DNA of 64,000 nt, taken from JANRKF01 sp033763575. GTDB taxonomy: Bacteria > Pseudomonadota > Alphaproteobacteria > Rickettsiales > SXRF01. The first letter of the stretch is position 1; the number at the start of each line of letters is the position of its first letter. Below, one piece after another: positions 24,582 to 32,092 of the stretch. The stretch covers positions 62,001 through 126,000 of the forward strand of contig JANRKF010000026.1 of NCBI GenBank assembly GCA_033763575.1, read 5' to 3'. Under the pieces are notes generated by a model that was not told the DNA's origin, did not search any database, and saw only the letters and a program-made list of their open reading frames with translations. The translations under genes and the position numbers were made by a program.

Positions 24582-25462
24582 TTGACCTGAATTTTCTGGC
24601 CGCCATCCATAAAATCGGCGGTGGTAAGCGTTTCCTGCTGATAGGCCGCCAGTCCGCCGCGCCCTTTTCCGCTAGCGAACCGTTCAATAGCGGATTTAAA
24701 TTGTCTGGCTTCCTGCAAGGCATCGGCTGAAGGCAAAGAAAAGCCGCCACCGCCGCCGAAATGCAGCTTCACGCTGCTGTACCAGTCATCCTTGGAAGAC
24801 ATCTGGAGGTGGACATTCTGTACACCTGAATCGCGGATAATGTTGGCAATATAGTCATGGAGCTGGCCGACTATGAGCGGCTCGTCCGTGAGTTTCCTGC
24901 CATGATCCTTAGGTTTTACGGTAAACTGGTACCACTGCCTGCGGTAATCATCACGCGGCACGATCTCTACCGCCAGCCCGGTAATATCCTGCAGGATTTT
25001 TGCGGTTTCCCGCCGCGCCGCGACCTCGGCGGCATCCGGCTTGTCAACAGGCATGAGTGCAGCAATATCTTCCGCTTGCCGCGGCCGCACAAGCCGTTCG
25101 GCCTGCTCTAGCACATGGTCTATAAAGCGCCGTGCAGCGTCTCCATGGTTTTCTATACCTGCGGCCTGATAGGCATAGATCAGGCGTAAGCCGCAGTCAT
25201 TGAGCTCATCGCTGGCATCCGTCTGGCCGGTCAATGTGTCGCGCATGGCGAGCCGGATAAATTCTATCTCATTCTGCTTGGCTTTTGCGATAGGCGTAGT
25301 TGCAGGCGTGTCGCCTTCGGCGAGCAGGTTTTCATCCAGCCGGGTGTTGCCGCCAAATGTTTCAAAGGAGACCGCCGGGGAGGTGATGGAGGGTAATAAA
25401 GCTCGTACGTAATTGTCGACATCTTCAGGCGACTGCCCGGATGGGAAAACCCGGTTGACCAT
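24578..25462 (-). CDS. Conserved-looking hypothetical protein at the end of the pdh operon
   Basis: A 294-residue soluble protein that I do not recognise. It has no signal peptide or membrane segment. The middle is helical and charged (EDIAALMPVDKPDAAEVAAR). The later half has beta-like segments (WYQFTVKPKDHGRKL, VQNVHLQMSSKDDWYSSVKL) and a glycine run FGGGGGF. The ATG at 25462 follows the pdhC stop by a single base (TAA-T-ATG), so it is translated by coupling to pdhC, and a role linked to the pyruvate dehydrogenase complex is possible but unproven. Confidence 0.65.
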   Translation of the reverse strand: MVNRVFPSGQSPEDVDNYVRALLPSITSPAVSFETFGGNTRLDENLLAEGDTPATTPIAKAKQNEIEFIRLAMRDTLTGQTDASDELNDCGLRLIYAYQAAGIENHGDAARRFIDHVLEQAERLVRPRQAEDIAALMPVDKPDAAEVAARRETAKILQDITGLAVEIVPRDDYRRQWYQFTVKPKDHGRKLTDEPLIVGQLHDYIANIIRDSGVQNVHLQMSSKDDWYSSVKLHFGGGGGFSLPSADALQEARQFKSAIERFASGKGRGGLAAYQQETLTTADFMDGGQKIQVN

Positions 25463-25463
25463 A

Positions 25464-26753
25464 TTACACCAACAACAAAGCCGGAGCTTCGATGTAGCGC
25501 TTGAAGGCTTGCAGGAATTCGGCGCCCACCGCGCCGTCCACCACCCGGTGATCAACCGAAAGGGTGACGGTCATCACGTTGGCAACGACCATTGCGCCAT
25601 TTTTCACCACCACTTTTTCAGCGCCGGCACCGACAGCCAGAATGCAGCCCTGCGGCGGGTTGACGATGGCGGCGAAATGGCTGATGCCGTACATGCCGAG
25701 GTTGGAAATGCTGAAGCCTCCGCCCTGGAATTCTTCCGGTTGCAGCTTGCCTGCCTTGGCGCGCGCGGCCAGGTCTTTCATCTCGCCGGAGATTTTCACC
25801 ACGTCTTTCTGGTCGGCGTTTTTCACAATCGGCGTAATCAAGCCACCGTCAATGGCCACCGCCACGGAAATATCCACGTTATTATATTGGAGGATCGCTG
25901 CGTCCGTCCATGACGCATTCGCTGCCGGAACGTCTTTCATGGCCATGGCGGTGGCTTTGATGACCAGATCATTCACCGAGAGTTTATAGGCAGGTTTTAC
26001 GTCTTTGCCTTGTTTTTTCGCGGCGTGTTCGGCGGCGTCATTCAGTTGCTTGCGCAGGTCGAGAAGCCTATCCAGCTCAATATCCAGATTCAAATAGAAA
26101 TGCGGCACGGTTTGCTTGGATTCGGTCAGCCGCCTGGCAATGACCTTGCGCATATTATTGTTGGCAATCGCAGTCGTTTCCACCGGGTTACGGCGCACCA
26201 CGCCGCCGCGTGCCCCGCCGGATGCGATGAAGGCTTCGACATCGGCTTTCACCACGCGGCCATGCGGGCCGGAGCCGGGAACCTGGGCGATGGGAACGCC
26301 GGAATCCGCCGCGATGCGTTTGGCGAGGGGAGAGGCGAAGGTGCGGGAGGAAGAGGTTGCTGGTTGCTGGTTGTTGGTTGCTGGTGTAGTGGCAACAGGC
26401 GCAGCAGCAGCTTCTTTCTTATCTGCCGCCTTGTCCCTGTCACCTGACACCGGTGCGCTTACCGAAGCGACCGCCTTGGGTGCATACGAATCAAGCGCGC
26501 CTTTATCTTCCCCATCTTCAAGCAACAGCGCGATGAGGGTATTTACTTTCACATTTTCCGTGCCAGCGGTGATCATGATTTTACCTATGGTGCCGGCGTC
26601 CACCGCTTCCACTTCCATGGTGGCCTTGTCGGTTTCGATTTCGGCAATCACTTGGCCGGATTTGATTTTATCCCCTTCTTTGACATTCCATTTGGCGAGG
26701 TTGCCCTCGGTCATGGTGGGCGACAGGGCAGGCATCAATATTTCAATCGGCAT
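25464..26753 (-). CDS. pdhC: Pyruvate dehydrogenase E2, dihydrolipoamide acetyltransferase
   Basis: Core of the pyruvate dehydrogenase complex; it moves the acetyl group from the lipoyl arm to CoA. The 429-residue product has one lipoyl domain (about 1-80) with the lipoylated lysine in EIETDKATMEVE. An Ala/Pro linker follows, then the peripheral subunit-binding domain (SPLAKRIAADSGVPIAQVPG, about 140-175) and the catalytic domain ending in SVDHRVVDGAVGAEFL with the active-site histidine. The linker is encoded in part by a 7-base repeat array (26355-26382). It lies 16 bases after pdhB in the operon pdhA-lipoprotein-pdhB-pdhC. Confidence 0.95.
   Translation of the reverse strand: MPIEILMPALSPTMTEGNLAKWNVKEGDKIKSGQVIAEIETDKATMEVEAVDAGTIGKIMITAGTENVKVNTLIALLLEDGEDKGALDSYAPKAVASVSAPVSGDRDKAADKKEAAAAPVATTPATNNQQPATSSSRTFASPLAKRIAADSGVPIAQVPGSGPHGRVVKADVEAFIASGGARGGVVRRNPVETTAIANNNMRKVIARRLTESKQTVPHFYLNLDIELDRLLDLRKQLNDAAEHAAKKQGKDVKPAYKLSVNDLVIKATAMAMKDVPAANASWTDAAILQYNNVDISVAVAIDGGLITPIVKNADQKDVVKISGEMKDLAARAKAGKLQPEEFQGGGFSISNLGMYGISHFAAIVNPPQGCILAVGAGAEKVVVKNGAMVVANVMTVTLSVDHRVVDGAVGAEFLQAFKRYIEAPALLLV
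26355..26382. repeat. In-frame 7-base repeat array in the pdhC linker
   Basis: GGTTGCT, GGTTGCT, GGTTGTT, GGTTGCT in perfect tandem (plus-strand reading), then GGTGTAG. On the coding strand it gives the ATNNQQPATS stretch of the flexible linker between lipoyl and subunit-binding domains. Seven is not a multiple of three, so whole-unit changes would shift the frame except in threes. Confidence 0.8.
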
Positions 26754-26769
26754 GGTAAGTCCTTACAGG

Positions 26770-27765
26770 TTAAGCAGCTTCTGCTTGTCTGTAGCAGACT
26801 TCTTTCGCAGCATCAATAATATGTGATGCTTGCGGCAGGCAGAGTTTCTCGAGGTTGGCGGCGTAAGGCAGCGGCACATCGAGGCCGGCCACACGCTTGA
26901 CCGGCGCATCGAGATAATCGAAGCATTGCTCCATCATGATCGCGGCCATTTCCGCGCCCATACCGGCCACCGGCCAGCCTTCTTCGACGCTCACAAGGCG
27001 GTTGGTTTTTTTCACTGACTCCACGATGGTTTCGGTATCGAGCGGGCGGATGGTGCGCAGGTCGATCACCTCGGCTTCGATGCCCTCTTTTGCAAGCTCT
27101 TCGGCGGCGAGCAGCGCTTTGCCGACCATGATGGAAAAAGCGACGATGGTGACGTCATTGCCTTCGCGCACCACGGCAGCCTTGCCGATTTCAGCGACGA
27201 TGTCATCGCCTTCCGGCACCTCGAATTTTTCACCGTAGAGCATTTCATTTTCTAAGAAGATGATGGGGTTGGGGTCACGAATAGCCGCTTTCAGCAGCGC
27301 TTTGGCCGAGGCTGCGTCATAAGGAGCAATCACTTTCAGGCCGGGGATATGTGCATACCATGAAGCATAGCATTGCGAGTGCTGGGCGGCCACACGGCTG
27401 GCCGCGCCGTTTGGTCCGCGAAAGACGATCGGGCAGCGTATCTGCCCGCCGCTCATATAATTCGTTTTGGCGGCGGAATTGATGATCTGGTCCATCGCCT
27501 GCATGGCGAAATTGAACGTCATGAATTCAACGATGGGCTTGAGGCCCATCATCGCCGCGCCGACGCCGAGCCCTGCGAAGCCATGCTCCGTAATCGGCGT
27601 GTCCACCACGCGATCGGCACCGAATTCGGCGAGCAGCCCTTCGGTGACTTTATACGCGCCCTGATATTCGGCGACTTCCTCGCCCATGACAAACACTTCC
27701 GGGTCGCGGCGCATTTCTTCGGCCATGGCATCTCGTAGGGCAACTCGCAGGGTGATGGTCGACAT
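26770..27765 (-). CDS. pdhB: Pyruvate dehydrogenase E1 component, beta subunit
   Basis: Beta half of the thiamine-diphosphate-dependent E1 enzyme, 331 residues. Landmarks are VFVMGEEVAEYQGAYKVTEG, DTPITEHGFAGLGVGAAMMG, VEFMTFNFAMQAMDQIINSA, the GPNGAASRVAAQHSQ loop and NPIIFLENEMLYG. It lacks the N-terminal lipoyl domain that some alphaproteobacterial PdhB proteins carry. The ATG at 27765 follows the tiny lipoprotein gene by 18 bases and has a ribosome binding site within AACGGAGAATTT. Confidence 0.96.
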   Translation of the reverse strand: MSTITLRVALRDAMAEEMRRDPEVFVMGEEVAEYQGAYKVTEGLLAEFGADRVVDTPITEHGFAGLGVGAAMMGLKPIVEFMTFNFAMQAMDQIINSAAKTNYMSGGQIRCPIVFRGPNGAASRVAAQHSQCYASWYAHIPGLKVIAPYDAASAKALLKAAIRDPNPIIFLENEMLYGEKFEVPEGDDIVAEIGKAAVVREGNDVTIVAFSIMVGKALLAAEELAKEGIEAEVIDLRTIRPLDTETIVESVKKTNRLVSVEEGWPVAGMGAEMAAIMMEQCFDYLDAPVKRVAGLDVPLPYAANLEKLCLPQASHIIDAAKEVCYRQAEAA

Positions 27766-27783
27766 AAATTCTCCGTTTTTTCT

Positions 27784-27918
27784 TTAAGGTTGCTTGCTGG
27801 CTTCGGCCCAGCAATCGCTGAAATAGCTGGTGGTGAACACGGTCTCGCCCGCTTCCGGAATGCACATGCAGCCGGAGAGGCCGAGGAGTGCGCAGCTTAT
27901 GACAAGCAGGCGCCGCAT
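27784..27918 (-). CDS. 44-residue lipoprotein encoded between pdhA and pdhB
   Basis: A short frame starting MRRLLVISCALLGLSGCMC and ending CWAEASKQP. The N-terminus is a clear lipoprotein signal: two arginines, a hydrophobic stretch and the lipobox LSGC. This leaves a mature peptide of about 28 residues with a diacylglyceryl cysteine. The start codon overlaps the pdhA stop (TGATG), so it is positioned for translational coupling, and the pdhB ribosome binding site follows its stop. I know no family for it. The good signal peptide and exact fit in the operon argue that it is real. Confidence 0.65.
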   Translation of the reverse strand: MRRLLVISCALLGLSGCMCIPEAGETVFTTSYFSDCWAEASKQP

Positions 27919-28925
27919 CACACCGTCACATCCGTCCACAGCTCGGATTCCGGCGGTTCCGGCGAATCCTGTGCAAACTGGGCGGCCTCGTTCACGATGG
28001 CTTTGATTTCTTTTTCAAGCGCGGCCAGCGCGTCTTCCTTGGCGATGCCCTCACGCAGGATACGGGCTTTCAGGCCCTCGATCGGGTCGCGTTGTTCCTT
28101 GTAGGTTTCCACCTCTTCCTTGCTGCGGTATTTCGCCGGATCGGACATGGAGTGGCCGCGATAGCGGTAGGTTTTCATCTCAAGCAGGAAGGGGCCGCCC
28201 CCTTTACGCACATAATCCACCGCCTCAAGACCGGCTTCGCGCACGGCAGCCACATCCATGCCGTTGACTTGCTTGCCCGGAATGCCGAAGGCTTCGCCAC
28301 GGCGGTAAAGATCGGTGGTCGAGCTTGAGCGTTTGGTCGAAGTGCCCATCGCGTATTCGTTATTCTCGATGATGTAGATGACCGGAAGCTTCCACAGCGA
28401 GGCCATGTTGAATGCCTCGTAGACCTGGCCCTGGTTCACTGAGCCGTCACCGAAATAGGTAAGGCTGAGCGCGCCGTTTTTGCGGTATTTATGGGCAAAC
28501 GCGATGCCGGTGCCGAGCGGCACCTGCGCGCCGACGATGCCGTGGCCGCCGTAAAAATGTTTCTCGGTGGAGAACATGTGCATGCTGCCGCCCTTGCCTT
28601 TGGAGAAGCCGCCGATGCGGCCGGTGAGCTCGGCCATGATGCCTTTCGGGTCCATGCCGCAGGCGAGCATATGCGCGTGGTCGCGGTAGCTGGTGATCAC
28701 CGCGTCGTTCGGCGTGATGCAGCTCTGCATGCCGGTCACCACCGCTTCCTGGCCAATATATAAATGGCAGAAGCCGCCGATTAAACCCATGCCGTAAAGC
28801 TGGCCGGCTTTTTCTTCAAAGCGGCGGATCAGCAGCATCTCGCGATACATTTCGAGCGCAAGTTTTTTATCTAGTTTCGATGGCACGACAGGCTCCAGTT
28901 TTGTGTTTACAGCGGCTTTGCTCAT
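27918..28925 (-). CDS. pdhA: Pyruvate dehydrogenase E1 component, alpha subunit
   Basis: Alpha half of E1, 335 residues. The thiamine-diphosphate motif runs from GDGSVNQGQVYEAFNMASLW to IIENNEYAMGTS. The phosphorylation-loop equivalent YRYRGHSMSDPAKYR is present, as is the RRFEEKAGQLYGMGLIGGFCHL opening. It is the first gene of the pdh operon. The ATG at 28925 has AGGA at the right distance. ftsB lies upstream on the same strand, separated by about 100 bases. Confidence 0.96.
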   Translation of the reverse strand: MSKAAVNTKLEPVVPSKLDKKLALEMYREMLLIRRFEEKAGQLYGMGLIGGFCHLYIGQEAVVTGMQSCITPNDAVITSYRDHAHMLACGMDPKGIMAELTGRIGGFSKGKGGSMHMFSTEKHFYGGHGIVGAQVPLGTGIAFAHKYRKNGALSLTYFGDGSVNQGQVYEAFNMASLWKLPVIYIIENNEYAMGTSTKRSSSTTDLYRRGEAFGIPGKQVNGMDVAAVREAGLEAVDYVRKGGGPFLLEMKTYRYRGHSMSDPAKYRSKEEVETYKEQRDPIEGLKARILREGIAKEDALAALEKEIKAIVNEAAQFAQDSPEPPESELWTDVTV

Positions 28926-29028
28926 GGCGATTTCCTATGTTTTGGTCAGCGCGTGAATAGCCATAATAACGCAAAAACGCAAGCATTTCTGCAGGAATCT
29001 TACGTTGCAGTGCAGCAATTATACCGTG

Positions 29029-29358
29029 TTATTTTGGGGCGGTAAACAGCACCACTTCGTCTTTACCGGCCAGGCCCAGCACCGTGCGGGCGCGCTCATC
29101 AAGCATATCGAGGTCGAGGGAATTATTGCTCATCAGCTTGATTTTCTTTTCCATTTCGGCGCGGTTTTCGCGGATGCCGTTCAGCTCGGCGGTGAGCAGC
29201 TCCAGCTTCCGGGTTTCCTTGAACAGCGCGAATAACCCGCGCTCGCCGGACACCGCGTGGAAGCCGAGATAGAACATCATCAGCACGCATAAAAGCGGCC
29301 CGGCCGCACGGCGGGACAGGGTAAAACGTGATTCGGAAAAGGTGGGGATGAAGCGCAT
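29029..29358 (-). CDS. ftsB: Cell division septum protein FtsB/DivIC family
   Basis: A 109-residue bitopic protein of the divisome, which bridges FtsL and FtsQ. It has a basic N-terminus, one membrane helix at about 20-38 (GPLLCVLMMFYLGFHAV), then a coiled coil (LELLTAELNGIRENRAEMEK). It ends with the conserved MLDERARTVLGLAGKDEVV, matching the family's E-x-A-R-x2-L-x3-x2-E pattern. The position immediately upstream of pdhA is usual in alphaproteobacteria. The octamer repeat array lies between it and glpX. Confidence 0.85.
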   Translation of the reverse strand: MRFIPTFSESRFTLSRRAAGPLLCVLMMFYLGFHAVSGERGLFALFKETRKLELLTAELNGIRENRAEMEKKIKLMSNNSLDLDMLDERARTVLGLAGKDEVVLFTAPK

Positions 29359-29393
29359 AATACCGACAGTGTAGTACAGGAGTGGTTAAGAAG

Positions 29394-29472
29394 AAGTTTC
29401 TTGGTCTCTAAGTTTCTTGGTCTCCTGGCAAGAAATTTTCCTAGCAACCCAGAAACCCAGCAACCAAGGAAC
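29394..29472. repeat. Inverted 8-base repeat array between glpX and ftsB
   Basis: Four direct units of two bases plus GTYTCY (AAGTTTCT, TGGTCTCT, AAGTTTCT, TGGTCTCC; 29394-29425), a spacer, then four inverted units (CTAGCAAC, CCAGAAAC, CCAGCAAC, CAAGGAAC; 29441-29472). The arms can pair into a long imperfect hairpin. The array starts directly after the glpX stop codon (29473-29475, minus strand). The same unit recurs at 58563-58671. Confidence 0.85.
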
Positions 29473-30492
29473 CTATTTAACCGGATCGCCCCAGGTTTTG
29501 CGATTGAAATTATGTTCCGCTTCGATGACCCGTACGGTGCCGGTTTTGGAGCGCATGATGATAGAGTGGGTATGCGCCCCGCCGGGAAAACGGTGCACGC
29601 CTTTCAGCATCGAGCCGTCGGTCACGCCGGTGGCGGCGAACATCACATCGCCCTTGGCCAGTTCGCCCATGGTGTAGACTTTGTTTAAATCGCTGATGCC
29701 CATGCGTTTGGCGCGGTCTTTTTCTTCCTGCTGCGAGAAGAGCAGGCGGCCCTGCATCTGCCCGCCGATGGAGCGGAGCGCGGCGGCGGCGAGCACGCCT
29801 TCCGGTGCGCCGCCAATACCCATATACATGTCGACCCCGGTGCCCGCCCGCGAGGTGGCGATGACGCCGGCCACGTCGCCATCGGCAATGAGCTGGATGC
29901 GTGCCCCGGCGGCGCGGACGGCAGCGATAATATCGGCATGGCGGTCGCGTTCGAGGATGACGACGAGCAGGTCGGACACTTCACATTTTTTGGCTTTGGC
30001 GAGGTTTTTCAAATTGTTTGCGGGCGTGCTGTCCAACTCAACGACGCCTTCCGGCAGGCCGCCGCCAACGGCGATTTTCTGCATATAGACATCCGGCGCA
30101 TGCAGGAACCCGCCCTTTTCGGCAATGGCGATCACCGCCAGCGAATTCACCCCGCCATGGGCGCAGATGGTGGTGCCTTCCAGCGGGTCGAGCGCGATAT
30201 CCACCTGCGGGCCGGTGCCGGGCGCGCTGCCTACTTTTTCCCCGATATAGAGCATCGGCGCCTTGTCGCGTTCGCCTTCGCCGATCACCACCGTGCCATC
30301 GATCGCAAGGCTGTTTAAGGCCTCGCGCATGGCTTTGACCGCCGCCGCATCGGCGTCTTTCTCACGGCCCTTGCCCATCCACTGGAAGCTCGCAAGCGCG
30401 GCCGCTTCGGTGACGCGCACCGCTTCCAGCGCAAAATTCCTATCCGACCAGAAGCCGGTGGCGGGTGTTTCTTTTTTGGCAGTGGATGTCAT
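29473..30492 (-). CDS. glpX: Fructose-1,6-bisphosphatase class II
   Basis: A metal-dependent phosphatase of gluconeogenesis, possibly also acting on sedoheptulose bisphosphate. The 339-residue product shows ALASFQWMGKGREKDADAAA, IGEGERDKAPMLYIGEKVG, VDIALDPLEGTTICAHG (metal-binding DPLEGT), RHADIIAAVRAAGARI, and GIGGAPEGVLAAAAL with GGQMQGRL. The GDVMFAATGVTDGSMLKGV segment is also typical. The ATG at 30492 has AAGGA upstream. The stop codon abuts the octamer repeat array. Confidence 0.95.
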   Translation of the reverse strand: MTSTAKKETPATGFWSDRNFALEAVRVTEAAALASFQWMGKGREKDADAAAVKAMREALNSLAIDGTVVIGEGERDKAPMLYIGEKVGSAPGTGPQVDIALDPLEGTTICAHGGVNSLAVIAIAEKGGFLHAPDVYMQKIAVGGGLPEGVVELDSTPANNLKNLAKAKKCEVSDLLVVILERDRHADIIAAVRAAGARIQLIADGDVAGVIATSRAGTGVDMYMGIGGAPEGVLAAAALRSIGGQMQGRLLFSQQEEKDRAKRMGISDLNKVYTMGELAKGDVMFAATGVTDGSMLKGVHRFPGGAHTHSIIMRSKTGTVRVIEAEHNFNRKTWGDPVK

Positions 30493-30521
30493 GGTTCGAG
30501 TCCTTATTTGTATCTTCTATT

Positions 30522-30643
30522 CCTTCTCCCTTTGGGGAGAAGGTTAGGATGAGGGGGTGGTTCAGCAATTTCTGACCGAGCAATATGCCCCTCACCCCTC
30601 ACCCCTCCCTCTCCCCTCGGGGAGAGGGAGAAGAAAGAGTGTG
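30522..30643. repeat. REP-like compound palindrome upstream of glpX
   Basis: Two hairpins: CCTTCTCCC/GGGGAGAAGG at 30522-30543, and a perfect 12-bp stem CTCCCTCTCCCC/GGGGAGAGGGAG at 30605-30630. Between them GATGAGGGGGTGG can pair with CCCCTCACCCCTC. It fills most of the 213-bp gap and is of a type often scattered through proteobacterial genomes. Confidence 0.8.
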
Positions 30644-30706
30644 ATAATACCCCCACAGCTAACCCGCATAGACCTTTGAGGTCAAGGGGATTAAACGGTT
30701 AGTAAA

Positions 30707-32092
30707 TTATTGCCGCTGCCGATCACGCATCCTACTAGCTTCTTGTAGAAGCAGAGCTTTGGTTGCTTCGGGATCACTAAAAGTCTCTTCAGAAATTGGT
30801 TTATCACCAATTTTATATTCACCCTTTACTCTGAAAATCCATTTTGCACGATCTATCATCGCCGGATTGGTTGTATAGACCCCACCAGATATGGCATTCA
30901 TGACGGGAGTAATAATCTCTTTAATCTGCCATTCTATGTGCCCCTTGCCTTCAATGGTCTGCGCTTTTTCTTTGAGAAAATCCATATGGCGTGTGAAGGC
31001 TTCGAGAGCCTGATCCACGTCCGATCCGGGCAGGTCAAGCTGATCACGCCAGTTCTTTATACGCTCTACATCAAGCGCAGCTTCCCTATCCATGCCTAAT
31101 TCAACAATAGCCTCACGAAGATCAGCGATTTTAACATACGCATCACACACGCCTCTCATCTCATCAACCGTTCTTCTGCAGCCGATTGGTGCGAGGTCAC
31201 TCAAATTCCTCTTGGCGCTCTCTTCGTTTGCAGCTAAAAGTAATTTCTTAATGAAACTAAAAAGCTCTTGTCCAGAATAATCAACACCTCCTCCATCATC
31301 CGCTTTTAAATAAGCGTAAAATTGCTTTGCTTTGTCAAATGCTTCGGTTTTTAATGTCGCAATAAACGATGTATTTTCTTCGGTGGCAATTAGCTCGGGG
31401 TTGAAGAATTTGGCTGTGGAAGATGCGTCTATGGCAAGAAGCAATAGCTCAGTGTCGTTTGATTCCCGATGTTTCTCGTATAAAGCTCTTGCCGCTGAAA
31501 GCAGCGGTTTGGCAAGTTGTTTTTCGCGTGTGGTTAGCGCTTCCTGTGATTTTGTTGACCGCTTGATGTCTCTAAGTTTCAGTGCTGTAGTATGATACAA
31601 ACTTCCTAATTTGACCGTTTCTTCAGGGTTTTTTTCTGGGTTCGCTTTCAGCAGTTGGTCACGAATGTCGGCTAACGTGGCGTTGCCAATTTTTATCCAA
31701 TCATCGGCGCGACCCGTTATTGCCTGCAAGGGCGCGACAATTTCATCAGGCAGGTCGCCCAGGGATTTCATCCCATCCCCCAGACTGCTTGCATCATCAA
31801 TTAATGCAAACGCAGTTTCAAGCAGGGCTGATTTTGCAGAAATATCTTGAGATTCAAAATTATCCAGCAGATAGGCGGAGTAACGATCGATTACGCCCAA
31901 AATAGCAATTTTAGAGGTTGTTATAGTACTGTTACCAGCACCATCAACAAACTGATCTCGATTTCTTTGGAAGCCAGAGATTACAAGACCAATGGACTTT
32001 TTGATTTCATCAAAATTCAGGCCAGAAAAATCCCCCCCCCTGCCGACAAGGTATTGGAGGCGTTCTGCATTTGATAGTCCTGTCAACCTCAT
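30707..32092 (-). CDS. Hypothetical protein coupled to hom, with a nine-G tract near its start
   Basis: A 461-residue, probably helical and soluble protein with no motif that I recognise. Typical stretches are FEEIKK-like helices such as SLGDGMKSLGDLPDEI, and KDAGI-free charged repeats. Base and codon use is visibly more AT-rich than in its neighbours, which suggests recent transfer. Its ATG overlaps the hom stop (ATGA), so it is set for coupled translation. Codons 17-20 read through nine consecutive G residues (32032-32040), the kind of tract that slips. It is separated from glpX by the REP-like element. Confidence 0.65.
   Translation of the reverse strand: MRLTGLSNAERLQYLVGRGGDFSGLNFDEIKKSIGLVISGFQRNRDQFVDGAGNSTITTSKIAILGVIDRYSAYLLDNFESQDISAKSALLETAFALIDDASSLGDGMKSLGDLPDEIVAPLQAITGRADDWIKIGNATLADIRDQLLKANPEKNPEETVKLGSLYHTTALKLRDIKRSTKSQEALTTREKQLAKPLLSAARALYEKHRESNDTELLLLAIDASSTAKFFNPELIATEENTSFIATLKTEAFDKAKQFYAYLKADDGGGVDYSGQELFSFIKKLLLAANEESAKRNLSDLAPIGCRRTVDEMRGVCDAYVKIADLREAIVELGMDREAALDVERIKNWRDQLDLPGSDVDQALEAFTRHMDFLKEKAQTIEGKGHIEWQIKEIITPVMNAISGGVYTTNPAMIDRAKWIFRVKGEYKIGDKPISEETFSDPEATKALLLQEASRMRDRQRQ

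Noticed and set aside
25463..25555. Longer start for the hypothetical protein after pdhC
   Set aside because: The extension reads the pdhC 3' end out of frame (Trp/Cys-rich); the ATG at 25462 right after the pdhC stop is more likely.
29394..29472. CRISPR array
   Set aside because: The units are 8 bases, degenerate and inverted about a centre, with no spacers of 25-40 bases and no cas genes in the window.
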